The position numbers and the translations under genes are program-made. The notes under the pieces are model-generated. The model was given only the letters and a program-made list of their open reading frames with translations. It made no database searches and was not told the origin of the DNA. From JAZOTM01 sp045657625 (GTDB lineage Bacteria; Bacillota; Clostridia; Lachnospirales; Lachnospiraceae), in assembly GCA_045657625.1 (NCBI GenBank), contig JAZOTM010000003.1:1-64000 (forward strand): DNA of 64,000 nt. Reading direction: 5' to 3'. Shown one piece after another: positions 18,316 through 25,881 of the stretch. How positions within the stretch are numbered: position 1 is the first letter of the stretch; each line of letters begins with the position of its first letter.

Positions 18316-18972
18316 ATGTATGGAAAAATTCAGATAACAGGTACTTTAGAAGTGGTAACCGGCATGCATATTGGAGGTTCTACGGCTTTCGCAGCGATTG
18401 GAGCTGTGGATGCACCTATTGTGAGGGATGTAAGAACAAATTTACCAATGATTCCGGGTAGTTCAATAAAAGGAAAGATGAGAACTCTTTTATCAAAAGA
18501 GTTCAATGAAATGTTAGTGGAACCGAACGATGATTGTGATAGAATTGCAAGATTGTTTGGAACAGCAAAAAAAGGAAATGTAAAAAGAAGTCGGTTGCTT
18601 TTTACTGACATGGTGCTAGATAACGAAGAAGAATTGCGAAAGCTAGGTCTTCAAAGTATGACGGAAGTAAAGTTTGAAAATACGATTAATCGTAAGACAG
18701 CAGTTGCAAATCCTAGACAAATTGAACGTGCAGTACGAGGTTCTTTGTTTGCATTAGATATTATGTATGAAGCAGAAGTAGAAGAGGAAATATTTGAAGA
18801 TATGCAAACTTTTTGTGAAGGGCTGAAATTACTTCAATATGATTATTTAGGAGGAAATGGATCTAGAGGATACGGAAAAGTGAGATTTTCTGATTTGTAT
18901 GCAGATGTTGTCGTAGGAAATGTAGAAGATGACATTATGGAACGGTGTAATATGATGTTAAACGAATTCTAA
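18316..18972 (+). CDS. csm3: Csm3, backbone RAMP and target-RNA nuclease
   Basis: The 218-residue RAMP protein has the G-rich entry TGMHIGGS, the catalytic aspartate in AVDAPIVRD (Asp32), the thumb-proximal PMIPGSSIKGKMR, and a C-terminal glycine loop GGNGSRGYGKV. Several Csm3 copies form the crRNA-binding filament, and each cuts the target RNA at 6-base steps. The catalytic aspartate is present. Confidence 0.95.
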   Translation: MYGKIQITGTLEVVTGMHIGGSTAFAAIGAVDAPIVRDVRTNLPMIPGSSIKGKMRTLLSKEFNEMLVEPNDDCDRIARLFGTAKKGNVKRSRLLFTDMVLDNEEELRKLGLQSMTEVKFENTINRKTAVANPRQIERAVRGSLFALDIMYEAEVEEEIFEDMQTFCEGLKLLQYDYLGGNGSRGYGKVRFSDLYADVVVGNVEDDIMERCNMMLNEF

Positions 18973-18989
18973 GTATTTGGAGAATAAAG

Positions 18990-19913
18990 ATGAATTATGG
19001 AATATATAAACTTCGATTTCCTTATGGGGTACATTTTGGAAATCGTATGTTAGAAAACTGTAATATCCGTTTTTGTGCAGATACCTTGTTTTCAGCACTT
19101 TGTGTGGAGGCATTAAAAAACAGTAATGAGGAGCTGTTAAATAAGTTTGTAGATCAAACAAGAAAAGGAAATTTATTATTTTCTGATGCTTTTCCATATG
19201 TAGGTGAAGAATATCTTTTGCCGAAACCATATATTCAAATAGTAGGAAAAGAACAGGATTCCGCACAAAAGAAAAAATATAAGAAGTTGAATTATGTAGC
19301 ACTTTCTCAGTGGCAACAATATGCTTCCGGAAATTTAGACCTAAGTATTCAAGAACAATTGGAAAAAAACATAGGGGATTTTTCTATGAGGACATATGCA
19401 GCAGTTCGTGGTTTGGAAGAAACTCTTCCTTATCGGGTAAGTTCTTTTTCCTTTTCTGAAGGTGCCGGTTTGTATTTGGTATATGGATATGAAAATGATG
19501 AGGATGCTGATTTGTTTTATGAGTTACTGGAAAAATTATCGTTTACCGGAATAGGTGGAAAAAAATCTTCGGGTTATGGGCGGTTTGAAATATACAATGG
19601 AAAAATGCCGAAGGAATTTCAAGATAGTTTGGTAAATGAGGCAGAGAAGTATGTTTCGTTATCGGTATGTTTACCGAAAGAAGATGAGTTAGAAGCTGTA
19701 ATGGAATCGTCAACCTATAGTATTGAAAAACGAAGTGGATTTATAGATTCTACTCGGTATGCTTCGTCCATGATGAGAAAAAAGGATATTTTCTTGTTTT
19801 CATCTGGTTCGACGTTTGCTTCGAAATTTGAAGGAGATATATATGATGTTTCTTCAGGTGGGAACCATCCGGTATATAAATACGCAAAACCATTTTTTAT
19901 GGGGGTATTGTGA
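18990..19913 (+). CDS. csm4: Csm4, crRNA 5'-tag-binding RAMP
   Basis: The 307-residue protein has the Csm4 N-terminus (YKLRFPYGVHFG, then CADTLFSALCVEAL) and the glycine-rich GIGGKKSSGYGRFE. Csm4 caps the 5' tag of the crRNA and binds Csm1. It starts 17 bases after csm3, and its stop codon overlaps the csm5 start. Confidence 0.92.
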   Translation: MNYGIYKLRFPYGVHFGNRMLENCNIRFCADTLFSALCVEALKNSNEELLNKFVDQTRKGNLLFSDAFPYVGEEYLLPKPYIQIVGKEQDSAQKKKYKKLNYVALSQWQQYASGNLDLSIQEQLEKNIGDFSMRTYAAVRGLEETLPYRVSSFSFSEGAGLYLVYGYENDEDADLFYELLEKLSFTGIGGKKSSGYGRFEIYNGKMPKEFQDSLVNEAEKYVSLSVCLPKEDELEAVMESSTYSIEKRSGFIDSTRYASSMMRKKDIFLFSSGSTFASKFEGDIYDVSSGGNHPVYKYAKPFFMGVL

Positions 19914-21022
19914 TGCATGACTATTTAAAAGAGTATCAAATTGCATTAAAGACGGTAGGACCGGTATTTATTGGTTCTGGGAAGACCTTGTCAAAAAAAG
20001 AATATATTCTTACAAATAAAGATATTATTGTTATGGATGTTGCAAAATTATATACATTAGCATTAAATGCGATACAAAAGAAATCTTTTGAAGAATACTA
20101 CTTACAAAGAAAAGCCAATGGTTTAGGCGATTGGCTAAAGCAAAATAAGGTATCACAAGAATTAAGTAATAAATGTGTGAATTACCGTATGAAATATGCA
20201 GACTCATCTTTAGACAGAGGTACATCTATTGATGTTGTTGAGTTTATGAGGGATGCGTATGGCTTACCATTTGTTCCGGGAAGCTCTATAAAGGGGATGC
20301 TGCGCACGATTTTTTTATCTTATGAAATGAAGCAAAATGAAAAGAAGTTTAATTCATTCAAAGAAAAAATAAATAGCCAATTATATGGAAATAGCAATCG
20401 TGTGAATAGAAATTCCTTTTTGAGACAAGAGCAGAAACAAATGGAGGCGGAAGCATTTTGTAAATTAAATCGTTCAGAGAAAAAAATGGATGCTGTGAAC
20501 GACATACTTTCTGGTTTGATTGTAAGCGATTCTGCTCCAATAGATATAGGTGATATGATTCTTTGTCAACGTCTAGAATATCATGTTGATGGAGAGGAAA
20601 AGAACTTAAATGTATTAAGAGAATGTATTAAACCAGGTAAAGAAATTCGGTTCAGTATCACAATAGATGAAACGATATGCCCATATACAATAGATGAAAT
20701 TGAGATTGCTATTCAAGAATTCAGTCATATCTATGATTCTGTTTTTAAAACAAAATTTCATGGTATATCTCCTAGCGCGGATAATACGGTTTATTTGGGC
20801 GGAGGAACGGGATTTGTGTCTAAGACGGATGTATATCCCTTACTAGGAGAAAAGGATGGATTAGATGCGATAGTAAGAATTTTTGAGCTAACAAAAGTGC
20901 CAAAGATGCATAAACATTACTTGGATAAGAAACAAAATGTTTCGCCGCATATTCTAAAGATGACGAAATATAATGGAAGTCTTTACCATATGGGGGAGTG
21001 TCAATGGAATGTTATTTCTTAG
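19913..21022 (+). CDS. csm5: Csm5, 3'-end RAMP of the type III-A complex
   Basis: It has 369 residues, with TVGPVFIGSGKTLSKKEY at the N-terminus and LPFVPGSSIKGMLRT near residue 119, both typical of Csm5. Csm5 sits at the crRNA 3' end and helps recruit the nucleases that trim it. The ATG at 19913 overlaps the csm4 stop (TGATG) and follows GGGGG; GTG at 19910 is the alternative. The CRISPR leader begins right after it. Confidence 0.92.
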   Translation: MHDYLKEYQIALKTVGPVFIGSGKTLSKKEYILTNKDIIVMDVAKLYTLALNAIQKKSFEEYYLQRKANGLGDWLKQNKVSQELSNKCVNYRMKYADSSLDRGTSIDVVEFMRDAYGLPFVPGSSIKGMLRTIFLSYEMKQNEKKFNSFKEKINSQLYGNSNRVNRNSFLRQEQKQMEAEAFCKLNRSEKKMDAVNDILSGLIVSDSAPIDIGDMILCQRLEYHVDGEEKNLNVLRECIKPGKEIRFSITIDETICPYTIDEIEIAIQEFSHIYDSVFKTKFHGISPSADNTVYLGGGTGFVSKTDVYPLLGEKDGLDAIVRIFELTKVPKMHKHYLDKKQNVSPHILKMTKYNGSLYHMGECQWNVIS

Positions 21023-21170
21023 AAAAAAGATTGTTGTTTTGCCCCGAGGCTTATGCTTTGGGGCTTGACGAAGAAATAAATTCGATTGTGTACAGTAAAA
21101 TGATGAGTTTATTGTTTTGCCCCGAAAAAATAGTTTGGGGGCTAGAAATACCTAGGCCTCCCAGGGACAG
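21023..21170 (+). promoter_or_regulatory. CRISPR leader with two similar hairpins
   Basis: This 148-base gene-free stretch lies between csm5 and the first repeat. It contains two 24-base hairpins, at 21041-21064 and 21119-21142, that share TTGTTTTGCCCCGA on the left and GGGGC on the right. It is on the leader side because the repeat at the other end of the array is degenerate. A TTGACG at 21065 could be a -35, but no clear -10 follows at standard spacing. Confidence 0.6.
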
Positions 21171-21828
21171 GAATTGATATAGATACTCCGAAAGGAGACG
21201 GAAACTTTGGTACACCCATTAAATATAATGGAACTATTAATTGATATAGATACTCCGAAAGGAGACGGAAACTTTAAAAATTCTTTCCATTCGACACCTG
21301 ATTCTTGGAAATTGATATAGATACTCCGAAAGGAGACGGAAACGTTTTTTTCGAATTAACCGAAAACACGTTTGCACGAATTGATATAGATACTCCGAAA
21401 GGAGACGGAAACGGTAACTATGAAACTGTTACCAAAGTTTACTGACAGAATTGATAGAGATACTCCGAAAGGAGACGGAAACCTTTAAAAAAACGGTCAT
21501 TATATAATAATAAACGAATTGATAGAGATACTCCGAAAGGAGACGGAAACTAGTTTCAATAGTTGCATTGTTTACAGTTACAGAATTGATAGAGATACTC
21601 CGAAAGGAGACGGAAACAGATTCATGGCATTCGCCTGCCCATTGCCACTGACGAATTGATAGAGATACTCCGAAAGGAGACGGAAACAAGGTTTGCAAAA
21701 GGTAAAGTTGCGGTTTCGGTGGAATTGATAGAGATACTCCGAAAGGAGACGGAAACTGTTAGTACGATAATGATACCAACACAAGCCAGAAAGGAATTGA
21801 TAGAGATACTCCGAAAGGAGACGGATTT
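21171..21828 (+). CRISPR. Type III-A CRISPR array, 10 repeats and 9 spacers
   Basis: Repeats of 35 bases begin GAATTGATA[T/G]AGATA, continue with the hairpin CTCCGAAAGGAG and end ACGGAAAC. Repeats start at 21171, 21238, 21309, 21378, 21448, 21516, 21583, 21653, 21722 and 21794; spacers are 32-37 bases. Repeats 1-4 carry T at the variable site and repeats 5-10 carry G. Repeats 2 and 3 also differ at the first base. The last repeat loses its end (ACGGATTT), so it is the old, leader-distal end. Cleavage eight bases before each spacer would give the tag ACGGAAAC. Confidence 0.97.
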
Positions 21829-21905
21829 GAACGCATAATACAATTAAAATAGTTTTGGCGGTTTTGGAAAGTGATTTTGCAAGAACTGAGAAAGGGGATG
21901 TAAAA

Positions 21906-22907
21906 ATGAGCCTAATATATGTGGCTGAAAACGGTGCAGTTGTGGGAGTGGAAAATAATCGCTTGACAATTAAATACAAAGATGGTTTATTGCGAACGAT
22001 TCCAATTGAAACGGTGGAAGGTATATCCATATTGGCAAAAGCACAACTGAGCACGGCATGCATGGAAACATGTATGGAAAAGGGAATCCCGGTATCTTTT
22101 TATTCAAAAGGGGGAAGATATTTTGGACGTTTGATGTCCACGGGGCATATTCACACAGAGTTGCAAAGAAAGCAGGATTCCTTATATGAAACAGATTTTT
22201 CACTAGGTTTGGCAAGACGGATTATCGATTGCAAGATTTATAACCAGATAGTGGTATTGAAAAGGTATGCGCGCAATGATGAAAAAGATGTAGATGCGTT
22301 TGTAAGCAATATGCAAAATAGTAGAAAGAAATTAGAAATGGTGGATTCCATCGCAGAATTAATGGGATATGAGGGAATAGCGGCAAGAGCCTATTTTGAA
22401 GGATTGTCTATGTGTATAGATCAAGATTTTAAGTTTAAGGGTAGGAGTCGAAGACCTCCGATGGATGAGTTTAATTCTATGATTAGTTTGGGTTACTCAA
22501 TTTTGATGAACGAAATTTATGCGGAATTGGAAATGCAAGGATTAAATCCTTATTTTGGATTTGTTCATAAGGATGCAGAGAAGCATCCTACATTGGCTAG
22601 CGATTTGATAGAGGAATGGAGAGCCGTCTTAATCGATTCATTGGTAATGAGCATGATAAACGGACATGAGGTAAATAAGGAAGATTTTATTCTTAATATG
22701 GATGAACCGGGGTGCTTTTTGACGAAGGAATGTATGAAAAAATATATTTCAAAGTTGGAAATTAAATTAAATACAAAAACAAAATACTTGTCTTATATAG
22801 ATTATCAAGTTACTTTTCGTAGAGCTATATCATTACAAATTGAAAGTTTGAGGGAAGCAATAGAAACAGCAGATTATACGAAGTATAGTCCAATTAGAAT
22901 TAGGTGA
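21906..22907 (+). CDS. cas1: Cas1 integrase
   Basis: The 333-residue protein starts at 21906 behind GAAAGGGG; the open frame reaches back to 21855 without a good start. Family landmarks are the N-terminal LIYVAENGAVVGVENNRL, the helical-domain glutamate in YEGIAARAYFEGL, and the GFVHKD and LIEEWRAVLID segments that supply the other metal ligands. With Cas2 it inserts new spacers at the leader end. It follows the last repeat by about 80 bases. Confidence 0.95.
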   Translation: MSLIYVAENGAVVGVENNRLTIKYKDGLLRTIPIETVEGISILAKAQLSTACMETCMEKGIPVSFYSKGGRYFGRLMSTGHIHTELQRKQDSLYETDFSLGLARRIIDCKIYNQIVVLKRYARNDEKDVDAFVSNMQNSRKKLEMVDSIAELMGYEGIAARAYFEGLSMCIDQDFKFKGRSRRPPMDEFNSMISLGYSILMNEIYAELEMQGLNPYFGFVHKDAEKHPTLASDLIEEWRAVLIDSLVMSMINGHEVNKEDFILNMDEPGCFLTKECMKKYISKLEIKLNTKTKYLSYIDYQVTFRRAISLQIESLREAIETADYTKYSPIRIR

Positions 22908-22912
22908 TTGTT

Positions 22913-23233
22913 ATGGATAGAGAAGATTATTTTTTTGGAGAAATATCTGATAATAGGCGGAATAAGGTATACGCATTAGTAATATATGACATTGTAGAAA
23001 ATACGAAGAGGACTAAGTTTGCAAGATTTCTTTCTGGCTATGGGAATCGTGTGCAAAAGTCAGCATTTGAAGTGAGCATAACAGAAAAAAAGTTTGATGA
23101 AATGCTAAGGAAAATTCCCAGTTTTTGTACAATGGAAGACAGCATTCGTGTATATCGGATTTCTGGAAAAAATTTAGTTCATAAATGGGGAATCGATTAT
23201 TTAGAAGAGCAGGAAGATATTATAATTATTTAG
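22913..23233 (+). CDS. cas2: Cas2 adaptation protein
   Basis: It has 106 residues from ATG 22913; GTG at 22904 overlapping the cas1 stop is the alternative. The ferredoxin-like Cas2 strand VYALVIYDIVENTKRTKFA is clear, followed by GYGNRVQKSAFEV. It forms the core of the Cas1-Cas2 integrase. Five bases separate it from cas1, and csm6 follows after nine. Confidence 0.93.
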   Translation: MDREDYFFGEISDNRRNKVYALVIYDIVENTKRTKFARFLSGYGNRVQKSAFEVSITEKKFDEMLRKIPSFCTMEDSIRVYRISGKNLVHKWGIDYLEEQEDIIII

Positions 23234-23242
23234 GAGCATGTG

Positions 23243-24562
23243 ATGGGAAAAACTATTTTATTTTCACCGGTAGGTGGAACGGATCCAATTTCGATGAACA
23301 ATTATAGGGATGGTTCATTATTGCATATTTCGAGGGTATATAAGCCTGATGAAGTGTATTTATATATGTCTAATGAAATCTTAAAGAATCATGAGGAAGA
23401 TAATAGATATATTTATTGCTTGGAAAAACTGGCAGAAATGCAAGAAAGAAAAATGGCATATCATATTATCGAAAGAGAAGAATTGAAAAATGTGCAAGAA
23501 TTTGATTTCTTTTACAGAGATTTTAAAGAAATTATAGGTAGTATTAGAAATGAGATAAGTGCAGATGATTGTCTATTAATAAATGTTTCATCTGGTACAC
23601 CTGCAATGAAGAGTGGGTTACTTGTACTTGCAACATTAGGAGAGTATCCGTTACAGATGGTACAAGTTATAACACCGATGAAAAAAATGAATGAGCATAA
23701 TCATAATGGGTATGATGTGGAACTGTTGTGGGAATTGAATGATGATAATACGGAGAAGTTTGAAAATCGTTGTGTTGAAGTAACCTGTCCATCGTTGTCG
23801 GTGATTAAACAAGAAGAAGTTATAAAAAAATTAATTACGGAATATGATTATAATGCGGCTATAACAGCAACAAAGAATTTGCCTTTGAGTACGACAGAGA
23901 ATTATTTGGAGGTATTGGAAGCTGCCTATAGTAGAATGCAATTAAATTTTAGCAAAATGAACCCTTTGGTAAAAAAGTATGATATAAAAGGGTTTCCTGT
24001 TAAATCTACCGATACGCAAAAGTATTTTGAGTATATTTTATCTTTAGAAATAAAAAGAAGACGAGGGGAATATGGAGACTTTATACGGGCAATATCGCCT
24101 ATTATATTAGATTTATTTGTTTTTATACTACAACATGAGTGTAATGTAAATCTTGAGGATTTAACGTATTCCTTCGTAGACAAAGGTATGAAATGGGATG
24201 AAACAAAGCTGAGGGGGACAGAAGTTAAGAGAATATTAGACGCTAGGAAGAAAGATTATATTGGAAAACCGGTGTATTCTTCACAGTTAATAGATGTAAT
24301 TCGCGAATTGGCAAATACAAATATTGATTTAGTAAATACTGTTTCTGCATTAAGAGATATAGAAGCAAATGTGCGTAATATTGCAGCGCATCAAATAGTA
24401 TCAATAACAGAAGATAAGGTTAAGAAATTGACTGGTTATGCAACGGCAGATGTTGTGAAATTGTTACATAAGGCGTGTATATATGCAGGATTTAAGATTA
24501 AGGAAGAATATTGGAACGCATATGATGAAATGAATCTTGATATTTTATCAAGAATGCAGTGA
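23243..24562 (+). CDS. csm6: Csm6, CARF-HEPN ribonuclease activated by cyclic oligoadenylate
   Basis: The 439-residue protein starts at 23243 behind TAGGAG. The N-terminal CARF domain has PVGGTDP and the ligand-binding NVSSGTPAMKSGL. The C-terminal HEPN domain has the catalytic Rx4H motif RNIAAH (Arg378, His383). Csm6 is a non-specific RNase switched on by the cyclic oligoadenylate made by Csm1, causing dormancy or death of infected cells. It is the last gene of the locus, with hairpin copy C about 40 bases downstream. Confidence 0.93.
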   Translation: MGKTILFSPVGGTDPISMNNYRDGSLLHISRVYKPDEVYLYMSNEILKNHEEDNRYIYCLEKLAEMQERKMAYHIIEREELKNVQEFDFFYRDFKEIIGSIRNEISADDCLLINVSSGTPAMKSGLLVLATLGEYPLQMVQVITPMKKMNEHNHNGYDVELLWELNDDNTEKFENRCVEVTCPSLSVIKQEEVIKKLITEYDYNAAITATKNLPLSTTENYLEVLEAAYSRMQLNFSKMNPLVKKYDIKGFPVKSTDTQKYFEYILSLEIKRRRGEYGDFIRAISPIILDLFVFILQHECNVNLEDLTYSFVDKGMKWDETKLRGTEVKRILDARKKDYIGKPVYSSQLIDVIRELANTNIDLVNTVSALRDIEANVRNIAAHQIVSITEDKVKKLTGYATADVVKLLHKACIYAGFKIKEEYWNAYDEMNLDILSRMQ

Positions 24563-24600
24563 TTTTTATGTCTGACATTTTGCTGCAATAACATAAATTG

Positions 24601-24666
24601 ATACGTCAGAAATACTTTTTGAACGATTTAGCGTTAGCGACTAGTGAAAAAAGTATTTCTGACGTA
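24601..24666. repeat. 66-bp hairpin repeat, copy C
   Basis: This third copy of the ATACGTCAG palindrome has an arm GTATTTCTGACGTA and differs from copy A at a few bases. It lies right after csm6, at the right edge of the AT-rich block. Confidence 0.85.
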
Positions 24667-24703
24667 CACTCACATACCTTACGTGAAAAAAGCATTTCTA
24701 ACT

Positions 24704-24732
24704 TTGACATTTAAAAGCCATATTATTAAAAT
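24704..24732 (+). promoter_or_regulatory. Sigma-70-type promoter of the second radical SAM gene
   Basis: TTGACA at 24704-24709 and TAAAAT at 24727-24732 are separated by 17 bp. The gene starts 38 bases further on. Confidence 0.75.
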
Positions 24733-24770
24733 AAATCTAAGGGGAAAAACAACATAGGAGAGGTTTTTAC

Positions 24771-25643
24771 ATGCATGAAAAAGAGGCTAAATCGATACTA
24801 ACTCCCCAAAATGGAATGAATGTGTACAGAGGTTGTACCCAGGGTTGTATTTATTGTGATTCCAGAAGTGATTGTTATCGTTATGAGTATGACTTTGAAG
24901 ATGTGGAAATCAAGAAAAACATGGCACAGTTGCTGGAGAAATCTTTGCGAAGCAAGAGACGGCGGTGTATGATTGGCATTGGTTCCATGAGTGATCCTTA
25001 TCAGGAGATTGAGAAATCAGAACAGCTGATGAGAAGTGCTTTGGAACTGATTCATTATTATGGTTATGGGGTGACCATTGAGACGAAGTCGGATTTGATT
25101 CTCAGAGATTTGGACTTGCTTCAGGCAATTCATACCAAGGCAAAGGTGAATGTGATTGTTTCTTTGACGGCAAGGGAGGATGCGCTGGCGGCGAAGCTGG
25201 AACCCGGTTGCCCTGCTACTTCCAGACGTGTGGAAGTGTTAAAGAAGCTGAAGGCAGAGGGTATTTCCACATATGTACATATGGCACCATTGATTCCGGG
25301 GATTAATGACTCTGTAGAAAATGTGCAGGGACTGTTGGACCTTTGCGGAGAAGCAAAGGTGGACGGAATTCTTTATTCCTTTTTAGGCGTGACTTTGCGA
25401 AAGGGAAGTAGACAGCATTTTTACAAGAAGTTAACGGAACAATTTCCCGGTATGTTGGAAGATTTTATGGAACAGTATGGTGAAATCAATGAAATTCACG
25501 TGCCGGAGGAAAAGGAATTGCTGGGGATGATTAAGCAGTATTGTAAGGAACATAGCATTGTTTGCGATCAACAAAAATTGTTTACTTATTTACGTGCTTT
25601 TGAGGACAAGCTCAGCGCCCCTCAGATTCAATTCGAATTTTAA
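24771..25643 (+). CDS. Radical SAM protein, SplB-like/Rv2578c-type
   Basis: The 290-residue protein begins with a long lead-in and the cluster motif CTQGCIYC (near 23-30), preceded by GMNVYRG. This pattern is shared with the SplB-like radical SAM group. Later segments GIGSMSDPYQEIEK, TIETKSDLILRDLDLL and HMAPLIPGIND are typical of that group. The biochemical role of most members is unknown; a spore photolyase activity is not implied, since key photolyase features cannot be confirmed. GGAGAGG precedes the start. Codon use returns to that of the non-island genes. Confidence 0.8.
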   Translation: MHEKEAKSILTPQNGMNVYRGCTQGCIYCDSRSDCYRYEYDFEDVEIKKNMAQLLEKSLRSKRRRCMIGIGSMSDPYQEIEKSEQLMRSALELIHYYGYGVTIETKSDLILRDLDLLQAIHTKAKVNVIVSLTAREDALAAKLEPGCPATSRRVEVLKKLKAEGISTYVHMAPLIPGINDSVENVQGLLDLCGEAKVDGILYSFLGVTLRKGSRQHFYKKLTEQFPGMLEDFMEQYGEINEIHVPEEKELLGMIKQYCKEHSIVCDQQKLFTYLRAFEDKLSAPQIQFEF

Positions 25644-25651
25644 ATATACGG

Positions 25652-25680
25652 TTGACGATTCCTATAGTGGATGCTATAAT
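25652..25680 (+). promoter_or_regulatory. Strong promoter of the polyamine operon leader
   Basis: TTGACG at 25652-25657 and TATAAT at 25675-25680 are 17 bp apart. Transcription would start near 25687, about 195 bases before the first codon. Confidence 0.85.
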
Positions 25681-25686
25681 TTGCTA

Positions 25687-25867
25687 GCCGGAGTCTTTCC
25701 GCGTTGATTGAGTTAAAAGCTCAAATTTTATAAGTTGGTTATGTGTTTGAACACGCCCTTGTGAAACGGTCAATGTAGAGTAGTAAAAGTAAGTGTTTAC
25801 TATATAGACTCTGTCTGAAAACTTGTTGAATACGCAGGTATGTGAAAACACGTACCTGCGTTTTTTT
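25687..25867 (+). ncRNA. Candidate attenuator leader RNA of the polyamine operon
   Basis: The leader of about 180 bases contains hairpins TTGAG-TTAAAA-GCTCAA and nested AGAGT/ACTCT with AGTAAA/TTTACT (about 25772-25812). It ends in an intrinsic terminator at 25831-25867 (ACGCAGGTATGTG-AAAA-CACGTACCTGCGT plus seven Ts). That terminator lies only 14 bases before the start codon and just before AAGGAG, so it must be read through for expression. No T-box, SAM, ykkC or other riboswitch signature that I know was found. Control by a ligand or leader translation is inference. Confidence 0.6.
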
Positions 25868-25881
25868 ATTAAGGAGTTATC

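Noticed and set aside
21429..22063. Minus-strand open frames over the CRISPR array with repeating SFRSISINS-like peptides
   Set aside because: They are translations of the repeat units; no start signal, and the array is clear.
24771..25643. Spore photoproduct lyase
   Set aside because: It shares the SplB-like pattern but is short, and photolyase-specific residues cannot be confirmed.
25687..25867. T-box or guanidine (ykkC) riboswitch in the polyamine leader
   Set aside because: The conserved T-box and ykkC core sequences are not found.
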